From Asticcacaulis sp. MM231 (lineage in GTDB: Bacteria; Pseudomonadota; Alphaproteobacteria; Caulobacterales; Caulobacteraceae), in NCBI RefSeq assembly GCF_964186625.1, contig NZ_OZ075108.1, positions 1,736,001-1,800,000 on the forward strand: 64,000 nt of DNA, given 5' to 3'. This document shows positions 36,737 through 45,510 of this stretch, piece after piece. Both the position numbers and the translations under genes were made by a program. Position 1 is the first letter of the stretch; the number at the start of each line of letters is the position of its first letter. Below the pieces are notes generated by a model. It did not search any database, was not told the origin of the DNA, and worked only from the letters and a program-made list of their open reading frames with translations.

Positions 36737-37618
36737 ATGAGCCTTGCCAGTATGACCGGCTTTGCCCGCTTTGAAGGCAGCCATGACAGCCTCGCCTGGA
36801 CGCTGGAAATGCGCAGTGTTAACGGGCGCAGCCTTGATATCAAATACCGTTTTCCGCAAGGCTTCGAGGCCGTGGAAAAGGCAGGGCGTGATCTTGCCAA
36901 GGGCCGCTTTCATCGCGGTCAGATGAACCTGACGGTTTCGGTGAGCAGTGCCGCAGCCAAGGCCGGCGTGACGCTCAACAAAGACGTGCTCGACGTCTAT
37001 CTCCAGGCCAGCCGCGCCCTGATTGATGCCGGTGAGGCGGTGACGCCTAGTGTAGATGGCCTGCTGGCCCTGCGTGGTGTTATCGAGATCGCCGGCGATG
37101 AACGCGCCGAGCTATCCCCAGAGGCAGAAGGCGCCTTGGCCGCTGATATGGCCGTGTTGTTCGATCGCCTGCGTGAGGCGCGCGACAGCGAGGGACGGGC
37201 GCTGGAAGGCATCCTCAGGGGCCATCTGATCACTATGGCGGCCTGTGTCGAGCGCGCGCGGTCCTTGGCCGATCAACAGGTTGAGGCCATTCGCGAGCGC
37301 TTTACGCGCCGTCTGAATGAGTTGTTGCCGGAACAGCAGGACTTTCAGGAGCGCGTATTGCAGGAAGCGGCGCTTCTGGCCACCAAGGCCGATGTCCGCG
37401 AGGAGCTTGACCGCCTGACATCGCACGTCGAGCAGGCGCATCAACTGATCGACGACGAGCAGGCGCCGGGCCGCAAGCTCGACTTCCTGGCGCAGGAATT
37501 CATGCGTGAAGCCAATACCTTATGCTCGAAATCGGCCTTTATAGAATTGACCCAGACCGGCCTTGAGCTTAAAGCCGTGATCGATCAGTTCCGCGAACAA
37601 ACGCAAAATGTGGAGTAG
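36737..37618 (+). CDS. yicC: YicC-family endoribonuclease
   Basis: This 293-residue protein has the YicC_N domain (MSLASMTGFARFEGSHDSLA, then EMRSVNGRSLDIKYRFP) and the C-terminal DUF1732 region with KLDFLAQEFMREANTLCSKS. YicC proteins are reported to be ribonucleases acting on small RNA in E. coli; the role in other bacteria is less clear. GGGAGC precedes the ATG. It is 27 bp after mltG and 3 bp before gmk, a conserved pairing. Confidence 0.92.
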   Translation: MSLASMTGFARFEGSHDSLAWTLEMRSVNGRSLDIKYRFPQGFEAVEKAGRDLAKGRFHRGQMNLTVSVSSAAAKAGVTLNKDVLDVYLQASRALIDAGEAVTPSVDGLLALRGVIEIAGDERAELSPEAEGALAADMAVLFDRLREARDSEGRALEGILRGHLITMAACVERARSLADQQVEAIRERFTRRLNELLPEQQDFQERVLQEAALLATKADVREELDRLTSHVEQAHQLIDDEQAPGRKLDFLAQEFMREANTLCSKSAFIELTQTGLELKAVIDQFREQTQNVE

Positions 37619-37621
37619 GCG

Positions 37622-38464
37622 ATGCCAAACACTGAAACGACCGGCACGCAACGCATAAAGCGCGGTCTCATGCTTATCGTCTCGTCACCTTCGGGAGCTG
37701 GCAAGACATCGCTATGCCGCCGCCTGATGGCCGATCACGCCGATCTCGACCTCTCGACCTCTGTGACGACACGCAAACCGCGTCCGGGCGAGCAGGAGGG
37801 GCGTGAGTACCACTTCATCGATGACGCGCGCATGGACAAGCTGGTGAAGGAAGATGCCTTCCTGGAGCACGCTGCTGTGCATGATCATCGCTACGGTTCC
37901 TTGCGTGAACCGGTCGAGCGCGCCCTGTCGCAGGGGCAGAATGTCCTGTTCGATATTGATTGGCAAGGTGCGCAGCGTATCTCGGCCAAGGCGCCTTCGG
38001 ATGTGGTGCGGATCTTCATTCTGCCGCCGTCGATGGTAGAATTGAAACGCCGCCTGATCGCCCGTGCGCAGGATGAGATGGCGGTGATCGAACGCCGCCT
38101 GCAACGCGCCAAGGGCGAGATTTCGCATTGGGCGGAATACGATTATGTCATCCTGAATGACGATTTCGACCGCTCTTACGCCGAGCTTGTCCACATCTAT
38201 CATGCCGAGGTGGCGCGCCGTTCGCGCGGCTTGTGGATTGCGCCCTTCGTTGATGAATTGATGTCTGAGTTCTATCTAATGGGGCGTGGGGGCCGTGACC
38301 CCACAAACCTTGCCTGGCTTCAAAGAAAAACCCGGTCCAAAAGGCCGGGTTTTTCTTTGAATAGAGAAGACTTGGGGCCACAGGCCCCAAACCCCATTAG
38401 AGCAGGGTCGCCAGTCGCAAAAACGCCTGCGGAGACACCTGCTCGGCGCGCTCGGTCGGCGTGA
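37622..38464 (+). CDS. gmk: Guanylate kinase, frame runs on past its expected end
   Basis: Gmk phosphorylates GMP to GDP. The P-loop SSPSGAGKTSL, SVTTRKPRPGEQEG, YHFIDDARMD and the lid/core motif AEYDYVILNDDFD are present. The enzyme domain ends near FVDELMSE (about residue 217). The given frame then continues for about 60 residues through a repeat with a strong terminator (38319-38361) and overlaps the 3' end of rsmA by 68 bp. Removing one T at 38270-38271 gives MSESI and a stop at 38277-38279, flush with the repeat. The true gene is therefore probably 37622-38279. It supplies GDP downstream of the guaB/guaA products. Confidence 0.9.
   Translation: MPNTETTGTQRIKRGLMLIVSSPSGAGKTSLCRRLMADHADLDLSTSVTTRKPRPGEQEGREYHFIDDARMDKLVKEDAFLEHAAVHDHRYGSLREPVERALSQGQNVLFDIDWQGAQRISAKAPSDVVRIFILPPSMVELKRRLIARAQDEMAVIERRLQRAKGEISHWAEYDYVILNDDFDRSYAELVHIYHAEVARRSRGLWIAPFVDELMSEFYLMGRGGRDPTNLAWLQRKTRSKRPGFSLNREDLGPQAPNPIRAGSPVAKTPAETPARRARSA
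38280..38396. repeat. Three-hairpin intergenic repeat, copy 1 (inverted)
   Basis: These 117 bp lie between the likely gmk stop (TAA 38277-38279) and the rsmA stop (complement of 38397-38399). Three hairpins are present: GTGGGG/CCCCAC (38286-38304), a long terminator stem (38319-38361), and TTGGGGCC/GGCCCCAA (38372-38390). Its reverse complement closely matches 53117-53236, including non-stem segments such as GGCAAGGTTTGTGGGGTC and GGCCCCAAGTCTT. This is more similarity than two independent terminators would show. Confidence 0.85.
38319..38361. terminator. Bidirectional terminator between gmk and rsmA
   Basis: A 17-bp perfect stem (TTCAAAGAAAAACCCGG / CCGGGTTTTTCTTTGAA) has A and T runs built into its two arms, so it can work on both strands. 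It lies inside repeat copy 1. Confidence 0.9.
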
Positions 38465-39218
38465 TCCCGGCTTTTTCCAGCAAGGCCTCGCCACCAAGTG
38501 GCTTCAAAGACGCGCGCAGCATCTTACGGCGCTGACCAAAAGCGGCGGCGGTGACCTTTTCCAAATTCTTGATAATGGCCTTCTCAGGCCGTTCGGCTTT
38601 GGGCTTCAAGCCGACCACGGCGCTGTCGACCTTGGGCGGTGGCGTAAAGGCCCGCGCCGGCAAATCCATCAGCTTTTCACAGTCGCACAGAACCTGCGCG
38701 ATGACCGACAGGCGGCCATAATCGTTGTCGCCCACCGGCGCCACGACGCGCAAGGCCACCTCCAACTGGAACATCAGGGTCATGGAAAGCGGCTGCCACG
38801 GGCCGGTCAGCCATTTGATCAGCAGCGGCGTGCCGACATTGTAGGGCAGGTTCGAAACGATGTGAGCGAGCGGGGGCAGGCTGCGATCGGCCAGGGCCTG
38901 CTTCTCATTGACCTTCATGGCGTCGCCTTCGATGACCTCGAAGCGATCACCATAAACGCCATTGAGTTCACCGAGCAGTTCAATAAAGCGCCCGTCCATC
39001 TCGACAGCTATGATCTTGCTGGCTTCGGTTTCCAGCAAGGCGCGCGTCAGGCCGCCAGGGCCTGGCCCGACCTCTATCACCACATCGCCGTCGAACGGGC
39101 CGCCAAGGCGCACGATCTTGCGCGTGATGTTGAGATCGAGCAGGAAGTGCTGGCCGAAGCTCTTCTTGGCCATCAGGCCGTGGGCTTCCAGGCTTTCGCG
39201 TAAGGAGGGCAGTGTCAT
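38397..39218 (-). CDS. rsmA: 16S rRNA (adenine-1518/1519 N6) dimethyltransferase
   Basis: RsmA (KsgA) dimethylates A1518 and A1519 in helix 45 of 16S rRNA. The 273-residue protein has KKSFGQHFLLDLNITRKIV, the SAM motif VIEVGPGPGGLTRALLE, the catalytic motif VSNLPYNVGTPLL (NLPY type) and the C-terminal helical domain. The start overlaps the pdxA stop by 4 bp, as in the widespread surA-pdxA-rsmA cluster. The gene is convergent with gmk across the repeat at 38280-38396. Confidence 0.96.
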   Translation of the reverse strand: MTLPSLRESLEAHGLMAKKSFGQHFLLDLNITRKIVRLGGPFDGDVVIEVGPGPGGLTRALLETEASKIIAVEMDGRFIELLGELNGVYGDRFEVIEGDAMKVNEKQALADRSLPPLAHIVSNLPYNVGTPLLIKWLTGPWQPLSMTLMFQLEVALRVVAPVGDNDYGRLSVIAQVLCDCEKLMDLPARAFTPPPKVDSAVVGLKPKAERPEKAIIKNLEKVTAAAFGQRRKMLRASLKPLGGEALLEKAGITPTERAEQVSPQAFLRLATLL

Positions 39219-40216
39219 GATTTGGCTCGATTACGGCTGATCTCGTCAGCAGTTCGGATGGCGGCGAGCAGGCTATCAGCGCGTGCGATACCCTTGCCGG
39301 CGATGTTGAATCCGGTGCCGTGATCCGGTGATGTGCGAACAATGGGGAGGCCCAGCGTGATATTGACGCCACCCCAGAAATCGAGCGTCTTCAGCGGGAT
39401 AAGGCCCTGATCATGATACATGCAAAGCACTGCGTCATACGTCAGGCGCGCTTCGTCGTGAAACAGCGTATCTGCCGGGTAGGGGCCTTTAATGTTGACG
39501 CTTTCATTCTGCAAGTAAAAAATCGCGGGGGTTATAATGTCGATTTCCTCGCGCCCAATGGTACCGTCTTCGCCGGCGTGAGGGTTGAGGCCGGCCATAA
39601 CCAGACGTGGCGCGGGGATAGCGAAATCGCGGACCAGGGCCTTTTGGGTGATTTGGGCGAGTTCAACCAATCCTTCACGAGACAGGGCCATAGGCACGGC
39701 GCTCAGAGGTGTGTGGATCGTGGCCAGCACGACGCGTAGATCTTTCGCTGTCAGCATCATCACCGGCGTCGGCACGACGTTGCCTGCGCGGCAAAGGTCG
39801 GCGAGATATTCGGTATGGCCGGGGAATTTGAAGCCCGTGGCATAGAGCACAGACTTGGCGATCGGGCAGGTGACCAGCGCGCGGGCACGCCGCTCAAGGC
39901 ACAGCTCAACGCCCTTGCTGATCCAGGCCACAATCTGCGGCGCATGAACACTATCAGGCTCGCCGGTGACCACAGCCACGGTCAGAGGGATATCTAGTAC
40001 CGGCAGGGCCGTTGAGAAGACTGAGGTGGTTTCGGCAACATCGGTTACGCGCGCCACCGGTACACCCTGAGCTTCCATCAGCGCGGCATCGCCGATCACG
40101 CAAAAGGCAAAACCAGTCTGATCTCTCAGACTGGTCCAGGCTTTCGCGGCAAGCTCAGGGCCGATCCCGCAGGGATCACCCAGGCTCATTACCAAAGGGG
40201 GGTTAGTGGCTTTCAA
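39215..40216 (-). CDS. pdxA: 4-hydroxythreonine-4-phosphate dehydrogenase
   Basis: PdxA oxidises 4-phosphohydroxy-L-threonine in pyridoxal phosphate synthesis. It has VMSLGDPCGIGPELAAKAW, the metal ligands in FPGHTEYLADL (His) and TYDAVLCMYHDQGLIPLK (His), and TSPDHGTGFNIAGKG. The TTG at 40216 gives MKATNPPLVMSLGDP and 333 residues, the usual length; it overlaps the surA stop codon region. The frame is open upstream to 40282, but that extension lies inside surA and is unlikely. The start codon assignment is moderate. Confidence 0.92.
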   Translation of the reverse strand: MKATNPPLVMSLGDPCGIGPELAAKAWTSLRDQTGFAFCVIGDAALMEAQGVPVARVTDVAETTSVFSTALPVLDIPLTVAVVTGEPDSVHAPQIVAWISKGVELCLERRARALVTCPIAKSVLYATGFKFPGHTEYLADLCRAGNVVPTPVMMLTAKDLRVVLATIHTPLSAVPMALSREGLVELAQITQKALVRDFAIPAPRLVMAGLNPHAGEDGTIGREEIDIITPAIFYLQNESVNIKGPYPADTLFHDEARLTYDAVLCMYHDQGLIPLKTLDFWGGVNITLGLPIVRTSPDHGTGFNIAGKGIARADSLLAAIRTADEISRNRAKS

Positions 40217-41555
40217 TCGTTGCCGTGCTTCTGAGTTCGCGCAGATAACGGCGGCCGAGCATCGACAGGCGCTGATTGACAAGATTGGTCTCGACCTGCT
40301 GACGCGTCAGGGCGTTGTCGCCGGCCAGTTGGCGATCGCAAACATAGAGAATGTTCATGTTCTGGCTGTTGCGCATAGGCTCGGTCGTCTGATTGGCTTT
40401 GAGCGGACGCAGCGCGTCCGAGTAATTTGCCAGAAGCGTGCTGAGTTGGGCGTCGCCTAGATCGGTCACCTGAACGCTGCCGCTTGTCTTACCCAACTGT
40501 TCATCTACTGCTTCGCAACTATTGACGCGCGAACGGAAGCTGGTGAGCGCCGCCTGAGCGCTGCTGATATCAGCCGCACTGGCATTGGCTGGCAGGGGCA
40601 CAGCCGCTTGCTTGATGCGGAACACCATGTCGGCATTGCCTTGGGTTTTCTGACGCATCAGATAGATGTAGGCGCCGTCCTTGGTGGTGATGGGCGGGCT
40701 CATCTGACCGGGCTCCAGGGTTTTGAGCACGTCCTCGACGGCAGGATCAATATTGCCCGACACCAGCCAGCCAGCGTCACCGCCATTGGCGGCCGAAGGG
40801 GCGCTGGAAAACTGACGCGCGACCGATTGGAAAGGGGCGACCTTTTGGGAAATCTGGTCGTAAAGTTGTTTGGCGCCTTGCTGCGCATTGGCCGGCGAGC
40901 CAGCCGAGGCGTTATCGATAAAGATTTCAGCCACCAGATACTGAGGCTTCTGGCCATCGGCGATGACCTTGTCCATCAGGGAATCGACCTGTGCCGTGCC
41001 AACACTGGCATTGGCATGGTAGCGACCGCCGACGAGGGTATTCCAGCCCGATTCCGCGGCAATTTGCGCCCGCAGCGTAGCGGGTTCGACGCCGACGCGC
41101 TTGAGTTCTGCCAGCAGTTGATCCGGCTTCAGATTGCTTTGAGCGGCCATGCGAGCGATTTCTTCATCGATATCGGCATCCGATACCTTGACCTTCCAGT
41201 GGTCCATTTCCTGTTGTTGCAGGCGCTCGTCGATCAGGCTGTTGATAGCCTGTTGCTGGAAAGCAGCGTAGTTTTCCTGGGTGACCTGGACGCCGGATGT
41301 GACGATCAGCAGCAACATGCGCTGCTTCAGATCATAGGACGTGACCATGTCGTTATTGACCGACGTCAGGATGCCTTCGCCAAGCGGCGGAAGTTGTGGC
41401 GCCTGCGTATCGGGCGCCAAAGCCGGTTGGGATGCCAGGGCGGCGTCGCCAGTATCCGGCGTGCTCTGGCCAAAGCCTTGAGCACAGGCAGCACCGGCGC
41501 TTAAGGCCAAGATGGCGGCCAGAGCCAGAGTAGGACCGTTCAGAAGCTTGGACAT
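40203..41555 (-). CDS. surA: SurA-like periplasmic chaperone / peptidyl-prolyl isomerase
   Basis: This exported protein has a signal peptide (MSKLLNGPTLALAAILALSA, cut near CAQG). It has a SurA N-terminal domain (about 65-210; ILTSVNNDMVTSYDLKQRM and INSLIDERLQQQEMDHWKV) and a parvulin domain region around AAIPGSARRFSSAP-like sequence (ARQFSSAPSAANGGDAGW, LEPGQMSPPITTKDGAYIY). It should escort outer-membrane proteins to the BAM complex. Starts at 41591 and 41627 are also open; 41555 gives the cleanest signal peptide. It follows lptD and precedes pdxA, matching the conserved lptD-surA-pdxA-rsmA order. Confidence 0.92.
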   Translation of the reverse strand: MSKLLNGPTLALAAILALSAGAACAQGFGQSTPDTGDAALASQPALAPDTQAPQLPPLGEGILTSVNNDMVTSYDLKQRMLLLIVTSGVQVTQENYAAFQQQAINSLIDERLQQQEMDHWKVKVSDADIDEEIARMAAQSNLKPDQLLAELKRVGVEPATLRAQIAAESGWNTLVGGRYHANASVGTAQVDSLMDKVIADGQKPQYLVAEIFIDNASAGSPANAQQGAKQLYDQISQKVAPFQSVARQFSSAPSAANGGDAGWLVSGNIDPAVEDVLKTLEPGQMSPPITTKDGAYIYLMRQKTQGNADMVFRIKQAAVPLPANASAADISSAQAALTSFRSRVNSCEAVDEQLGKTSGSVQVTDLGDAQLSTLLANYSDALRPLKANQTTEPMRNSQNMNILYVCDRQLAGDNALTRQQVETNLVNQRLSMLGRRYLRELRSTATIESH

Positions 41556-41613
41556 GATAAAGCCAGCAGAATGAGGAGTGGAAGTGGGCATGGTATGAAG
41601 GCTTGACCTGATT

Positions 41614-44196
41614 TTAGCGAACATCATTAAAATTAACAGGTGATGTTCCTAATGTGGTTAAGTTAAGGCGGAAGAATATCGAGGATGAAGGCTTACCATT
41701 AATGGCGGTGAGTTGGGTGTCGTTTCGCTGATAGACCAGCTCAAACCAGCTACAATCGTCACGATAGATGAGGCTGACCGTCGAACGCCGCCAGGTGTCC
41801 AGAACCATATCACGATCAAGACGCGCAGAAACACCCCAGTGCGACGTTACGAAATGACGGGCGTAAAGCTGGACGTTGCGATAGTTATCACCGAAGCGTT
41901 GCAGTTCACCGTTCACAACTGGAACCGCTAAGTTGTTAATCTGGTTGACCGTCAGGACATTGTTGACGATGTAACGCAAGGTCGCCAAGGTGTTGAGGCT
42001 CGACATTGACAGGCCATATTCCCCCTGGCTCAAACGTCCGGAAACCCCGTCAAGACGGAGACGGGTGTAGCCATTTATGCCCTTGCCGGTATTGAAGCTG
42101 CCATCAACAATCCAGTCTGAATTTTTGCTGCCAAGGCCGGTAGGGTCATAGACATAAGTGCCTGCATAGGCGCCGGACGCGATGGTTACGGTCTGCAGAA
42201 ACTGGCTTTCGGGCTTGTCGCGCAAAACCCGTCCTACAAGACCCTCAAGTTTAAGACCTGTGTCAAAGTTAAGTTCCGAACGAAGACCCAGGTTGAGGCG
42301 GGCGCCGGATTCATAAATATCAAATCCAGGGGACTTGTTGACAGAGAACAGAGTCGTTTCGTCGAATTCAAACGAACGGCTGTCTTCGGTCGGGAGATAG
42401 TCATTGGTTTTGGTGTCCGGCGAAACAGCAAATTGCGCGGTAGGTTCAATGATGGCCGTAAAGCCTTTGAATTTTTTGAACAAAGGGTAGCTGAGATTTA
42501 AGCCTGTTGTGGCCAGATCACGATTGACCTCACCTTCGAGGCCATTTGCATCAAGGTTTGTAACCTTGTAATAGTCGTGTCTAAAGTCAAAGAACGGGCC
42601 CCATTTCAGGCCGCCGCGTGTGGTCATATCGCCATACCAGGACGCACCGGCGCTTACGCGAGAGGTGTCATAACCCGTAACACCGTCCGATGCCTCCGGA
42701 GCCCCTATATCAATAGCTCTGAGACCGTAAACGTCCGTCGACAGCCGCTTATGATATATGCCAATGGCATTGGCTGACAGCGTGAGTTGCCCCCCCAGCA
42801 AGCGGGTTTTGGGTGACCAGTAGGCTTCAATCTGCGGTGCAATCGTTGGATAGAAATCGGAGCTGACCGCGTAAGGCTGGGTGAGGTCGGCATCAAGATA
42901 CCCTCCAACCTGCATGCTCTGGAAATTCGCCATGGTTAAGGCGAAATAGGCCGTGGGGGTTTGACGTGTCACGTTAATCTGATTGATTAGCTGTCGTGAA
43001 TCCACCGTCAGGTCGCCGACCTTCTCAAAAGCGCCATCGATATTGTACCGCTCAAAGAAATTTGCATAGTCACCGCGTGCATCACCACTGGGGTCTTTGA
43101 CATGTTGAGCCGTAAAGCTCCAGCGCCAGGCCTCGTTGATTTTGAAGGCGCCATCCGCCAAAAGATAATCGCGCGTGGCGGCAAGGCCGTGACGCTCACC
43201 GCTATTATCAAAGAAGCTTTCGTTGGTGAAACCAAAACGGGCTCTGAATGTGCCGGAATAAAACTGGCGCTTATATTCCAAGTTCATCAGCGGGTTGACG
43301 CTGGCGTTAAGCTGCGGGCTAAGAATGATATAAGAATAGGGCGAAATTGACCACAAATAGGGCTGCTCATACGAGAGGCCACGCTTGCGATCGGTGCTGA
43401 TCTTCGGTGGCAGGAAGCCCGATGCGCGTTCAAGTTCCGGGTCAGGTGTCCAGAGGTAGGGAGAATAGAGGACGGGTACGCCATGGATTTTCACAACAGC
43501 ATTGTTGTAATAAACCATTTTCTTGTCTTTGCGCTGGGTAATCTTACCCGCTTCGATCGACCAGGTTGGTGACTGCGTTGTGCCTTTCTTTACGCAGAGC
43601 TGGCAGGGCGTATAGATGACATTGATCAGGCGATTAACATCGGGATTAACTTGCTCAAGGCGGCGCGCGAACACCTTGGTATTGTTCTTGGCCATCAGCG
43701 CGAAGTTTTCGCTGTAACCCGACTCCATGTTGTCGTCATAGGTAATGGAGTCGGCAAACTGAACGCTGCCGTCTTCGTTGATCGTCTGGGTGTGCCCTTT
43801 GGCTATGGTCACGCCAGTGTTGGCATTTGAGGTCACCGTATCAGCGCGGATGGTGCGGCCATTAAGGCGCATCTGAACATTGCCGGAAGCCTCAGTGAGG
43901 CCTTCTTCATCGATGCGCTTTATCTGATCAGCTTCGATAAAGGAAACGCCTTTAGCCAGTCCGTCCGTACCTGGCGTGGTTTCTGTGCGGCCGTCATTGC
44001 TGGCTTTCGAGGCAACCGTGACGGCGCCTGCCTGGGCCATGGCCAGTTCAAAAGCAAGTTGCGTGCCGGTTATGCTCTTGCCATCTGCGGCATCTGCCGT
44101 AGAGGCTTGCGCCATGGCCGAAGCGCCGCAACCCACGCCCATGGTCATGAGGGTTACGAGGCCCGCTCCGAGATACAGTGAATAGCGCTTCATCAT
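41614..44196 (-). CDS. lptD: LPS-assembly outer membrane protein LptD
   Basis: LptD is the outer-membrane beta-barrel that inserts lipopolysaccharide into the outer leaflet, with LptE. The 860-residue protein has a signal peptide, an OstA-like periplasmic jellyroll domain (about 85-210; FIEADQIKRIDEEGLTEASG, MRLNGRTIRADTVT) and a long barrel domain, with Cys pair CQLCVKKG in between. The start could be 44196 or 44193. It is the first of lptD-surA-pdxA-rsmA; lptG and lptF lie upstream on the same strand, which clusters much of the LPS export path here. Confidence 0.94.
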   Translation of the reverse strand: MMKRYSLYLGAGLVTLMTMGVGCGASAMAQASTADAADGKSITGTQLAFELAMAQAGAVTVASKASNDGRTETTPGTDGLAKGVSFIEADQIKRIDEEGLTEASGNVQMRLNGRTIRADTVTSNANTGVTIAKGHTQTINEDGSVQFADSITYDDNMESGYSENFALMAKNNTKVFARRLEQVNPDVNRLINVIYTPCQLCVKKGTTQSPTWSIEAGKITQRKDKKMVYYNNAVVKIHGVPVLYSPYLWTPDPELERASGFLPPKISTDRKRGLSYEQPYLWSISPYSYIILSPQLNASVNPLMNLEYKRQFYSGTFRARFGFTNESFFDNSGERHGLAATRDYLLADGAFKINEAWRWSFTAQHVKDPSGDARGDYANFFERYNIDGAFEKVGDLTVDSRQLINQINVTRQTPTAYFALTMANFQSMQVGGYLDADLTQPYAVSSDFYPTIAPQIEAYWSPKTRLLGGQLTLSANAIGIYHKRLSTDVYGLRAIDIGAPEASDGVTGYDTSRVSAGASWYGDMTTRGGLKWGPFFDFRHDYYKVTNLDANGLEGEVNRDLATTGLNLSYPLFKKFKGFTAIIEPTAQFAVSPDTKTNDYLPTEDSRSFEFDETTLFSVNKSPGFDIYESGARLNLGLRSELNFDTGLKLEGLVGRVLRDKPESQFLQTVTIASGAYAGTYVYDPTGLGSKNSDWIVDGSFNTGKGINGYTRLRLDGVSGRLSQGEYGLSMSSLNTLATLRYIVNNVLTVNQINNLAVPVVNGELQRFGDNYRNVQLYARHFVTSHWGVSARLDRDMVLDTWRRSTVSLIYRDDCSWFELVYQRNDTQLTAINGKPSSSIFFRLNLTTLGTSPVNFNDVR

Positions 44197-44340
44197 GCCT
44201 TACAGCTTAAGTCCCGTAGCAAATCATCAGTTATGGTTGCGTTCGGCGCCGCGAAACTGCCGTGGTCGCAAGGTGTGAGTCCGTGTGTATAGCATACTAA
44301 ACCGTGGTGAGAATCACCAACACACGCGAGCTTATCTTTT

Positions 44341-45510
44341 TTAGCCGTCTTCTGTGTAAACGATCAGCGTCATGGCGGCTAGCATGGCAAGAACGGCCGG
44401 CGACCACCCGGCCAGAAAGATCGGGATAACGCCCGCCTTGCCCATGGATGAAAACAACTGATTGACGAAGAAAATGACAAAACCAAGGCTTATGCCTGAA
44501 ATCACCAGGCCCGTCATACCACCAAGCCGCATCAGACGCAGACTGAACACGGCGCCGAGTGCTGTCATGGCCGCGAACATCAGCGGCGTGGACAGAAGTT
44601 GATGCAGCTTAAGTTCATACATCGCCGTTGAAAAGCCGGAGATACGGTTCTGATTGATAAGTCCCGGCAGGCGCCAGAAAGGCACGGCCTGGGTAGAGGC
44701 GTATTTTTTGAATGCTTTCTGCGGATCGAGATTCGACGGAATGGTCAGCACGTCATAGGCCGGAACTGCAGGGCCTTCGACACTGGCCTCGCGGGCATTT
44801 TTTAGTTGCCAGAAACCGGCACGCAGGGTGGCTTCCTGGGCATCGATACGTTTGCGGAAAACTGGCACCTGCTTGCCATCGATATCATAGACCCAGAAGG
44901 TCACGCCCTTGAGGTGGCCTATAACCTCATCCTGGCTTTCGGCGCGTATAACGATCTGCTGGCTGCCTTCACCTTGACGCAGGTAGATGGCGCCCATGTC
45001 CTTAACATCGGCGTCATGATTGATCTTGCCTACGACCTTGTCATAATGGTCGCTAAGCCTCGACGCCACAGGGTTGAAGACGCCAATGGTCAGCAGGCCA
45101 AAGGCGAAGGCGAGAATAGCGGCGGGCGTGACGAACCGCCACGCTGATACGCCAGCAGCCCGCATAGCGATCAGTTCGCTGCGACGGTTGAGATTGACGA
45201 AGGCAAACAGTGAGCCGAAGAGAAAAGCAAATGGTAAAAGGACAAGGATTGAACCTGGTGATTTCTCAAGCATCAGTCCGATCACAGACAGTCCGGAAAC
45301 TTCAGCCTTGGCGCCGAGGTTTTTAGAAATACTTACATATTCAATGAGGAAAATCAGGCTGGAGACGATCATCAGCGCTGACGCAAATGCCTGAATGCAG
45401 GTTTGAAGAATATAGGTTTCCAGCCGGCTTGTACGCCAGGGATTAAGGTATGCCAAAATGCCGAGGACGGGCTGGCCACGTTGAAAATTCATCGATCCGT
45501 CCCCGCTCAC
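44341..45510 (-). CDS. lptG: LPS export ABC transporter permease LptG
   Basis: This 389-residue YjgP/YjgQ-family permease has three helices near each terminus and a periplasmic jellyroll (about 140-275) in between. LETYILQTCIQAFASALMIV and RRSELIAMRAAGVSAWRF are characteristic. With LptF and LptB it extracts LPS from the inner membrane. The GTG start overlaps the lptF stop (GTGA). Being second in the pair and next to lptD supports LptG rather than LptF. About 145 bp separate it from lptD. Confidence 0.92.
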   Translation of the reverse strand: MSGDGSMNFQRGQPVLGILAYLNPWRTSRLETYILQTCIQAFASALMIVSSLIFLIEYVSISKNLGAKAEVSGLSVIGLMLEKSPGSILVLLPFAFLFGSLFAFVNLNRRSELIAMRAAGVSAWRFVTPAAILAFAFGLLTIGVFNPVASRLSDHYDKVVGKINHDADVKDMGAIYLRQGEGSQQIVIRAESQDEVIGHLKGVTFWVYDIDGKQVPVFRKRIDAQEATLRAGFWQLKNAREASVEGPAVPAYDVLTIPSNLDPQKAFKKYASTQAVPFWRLPGLINQNRISGFSTAMYELKLHQLLSTPLMFAAMTALGAVFSLRLMRLGGMTGLVISGISLGFVIFFVNQLFSSMGKAGVIPIFLAGWSPAVLAMLAAMTLIVYTEDG

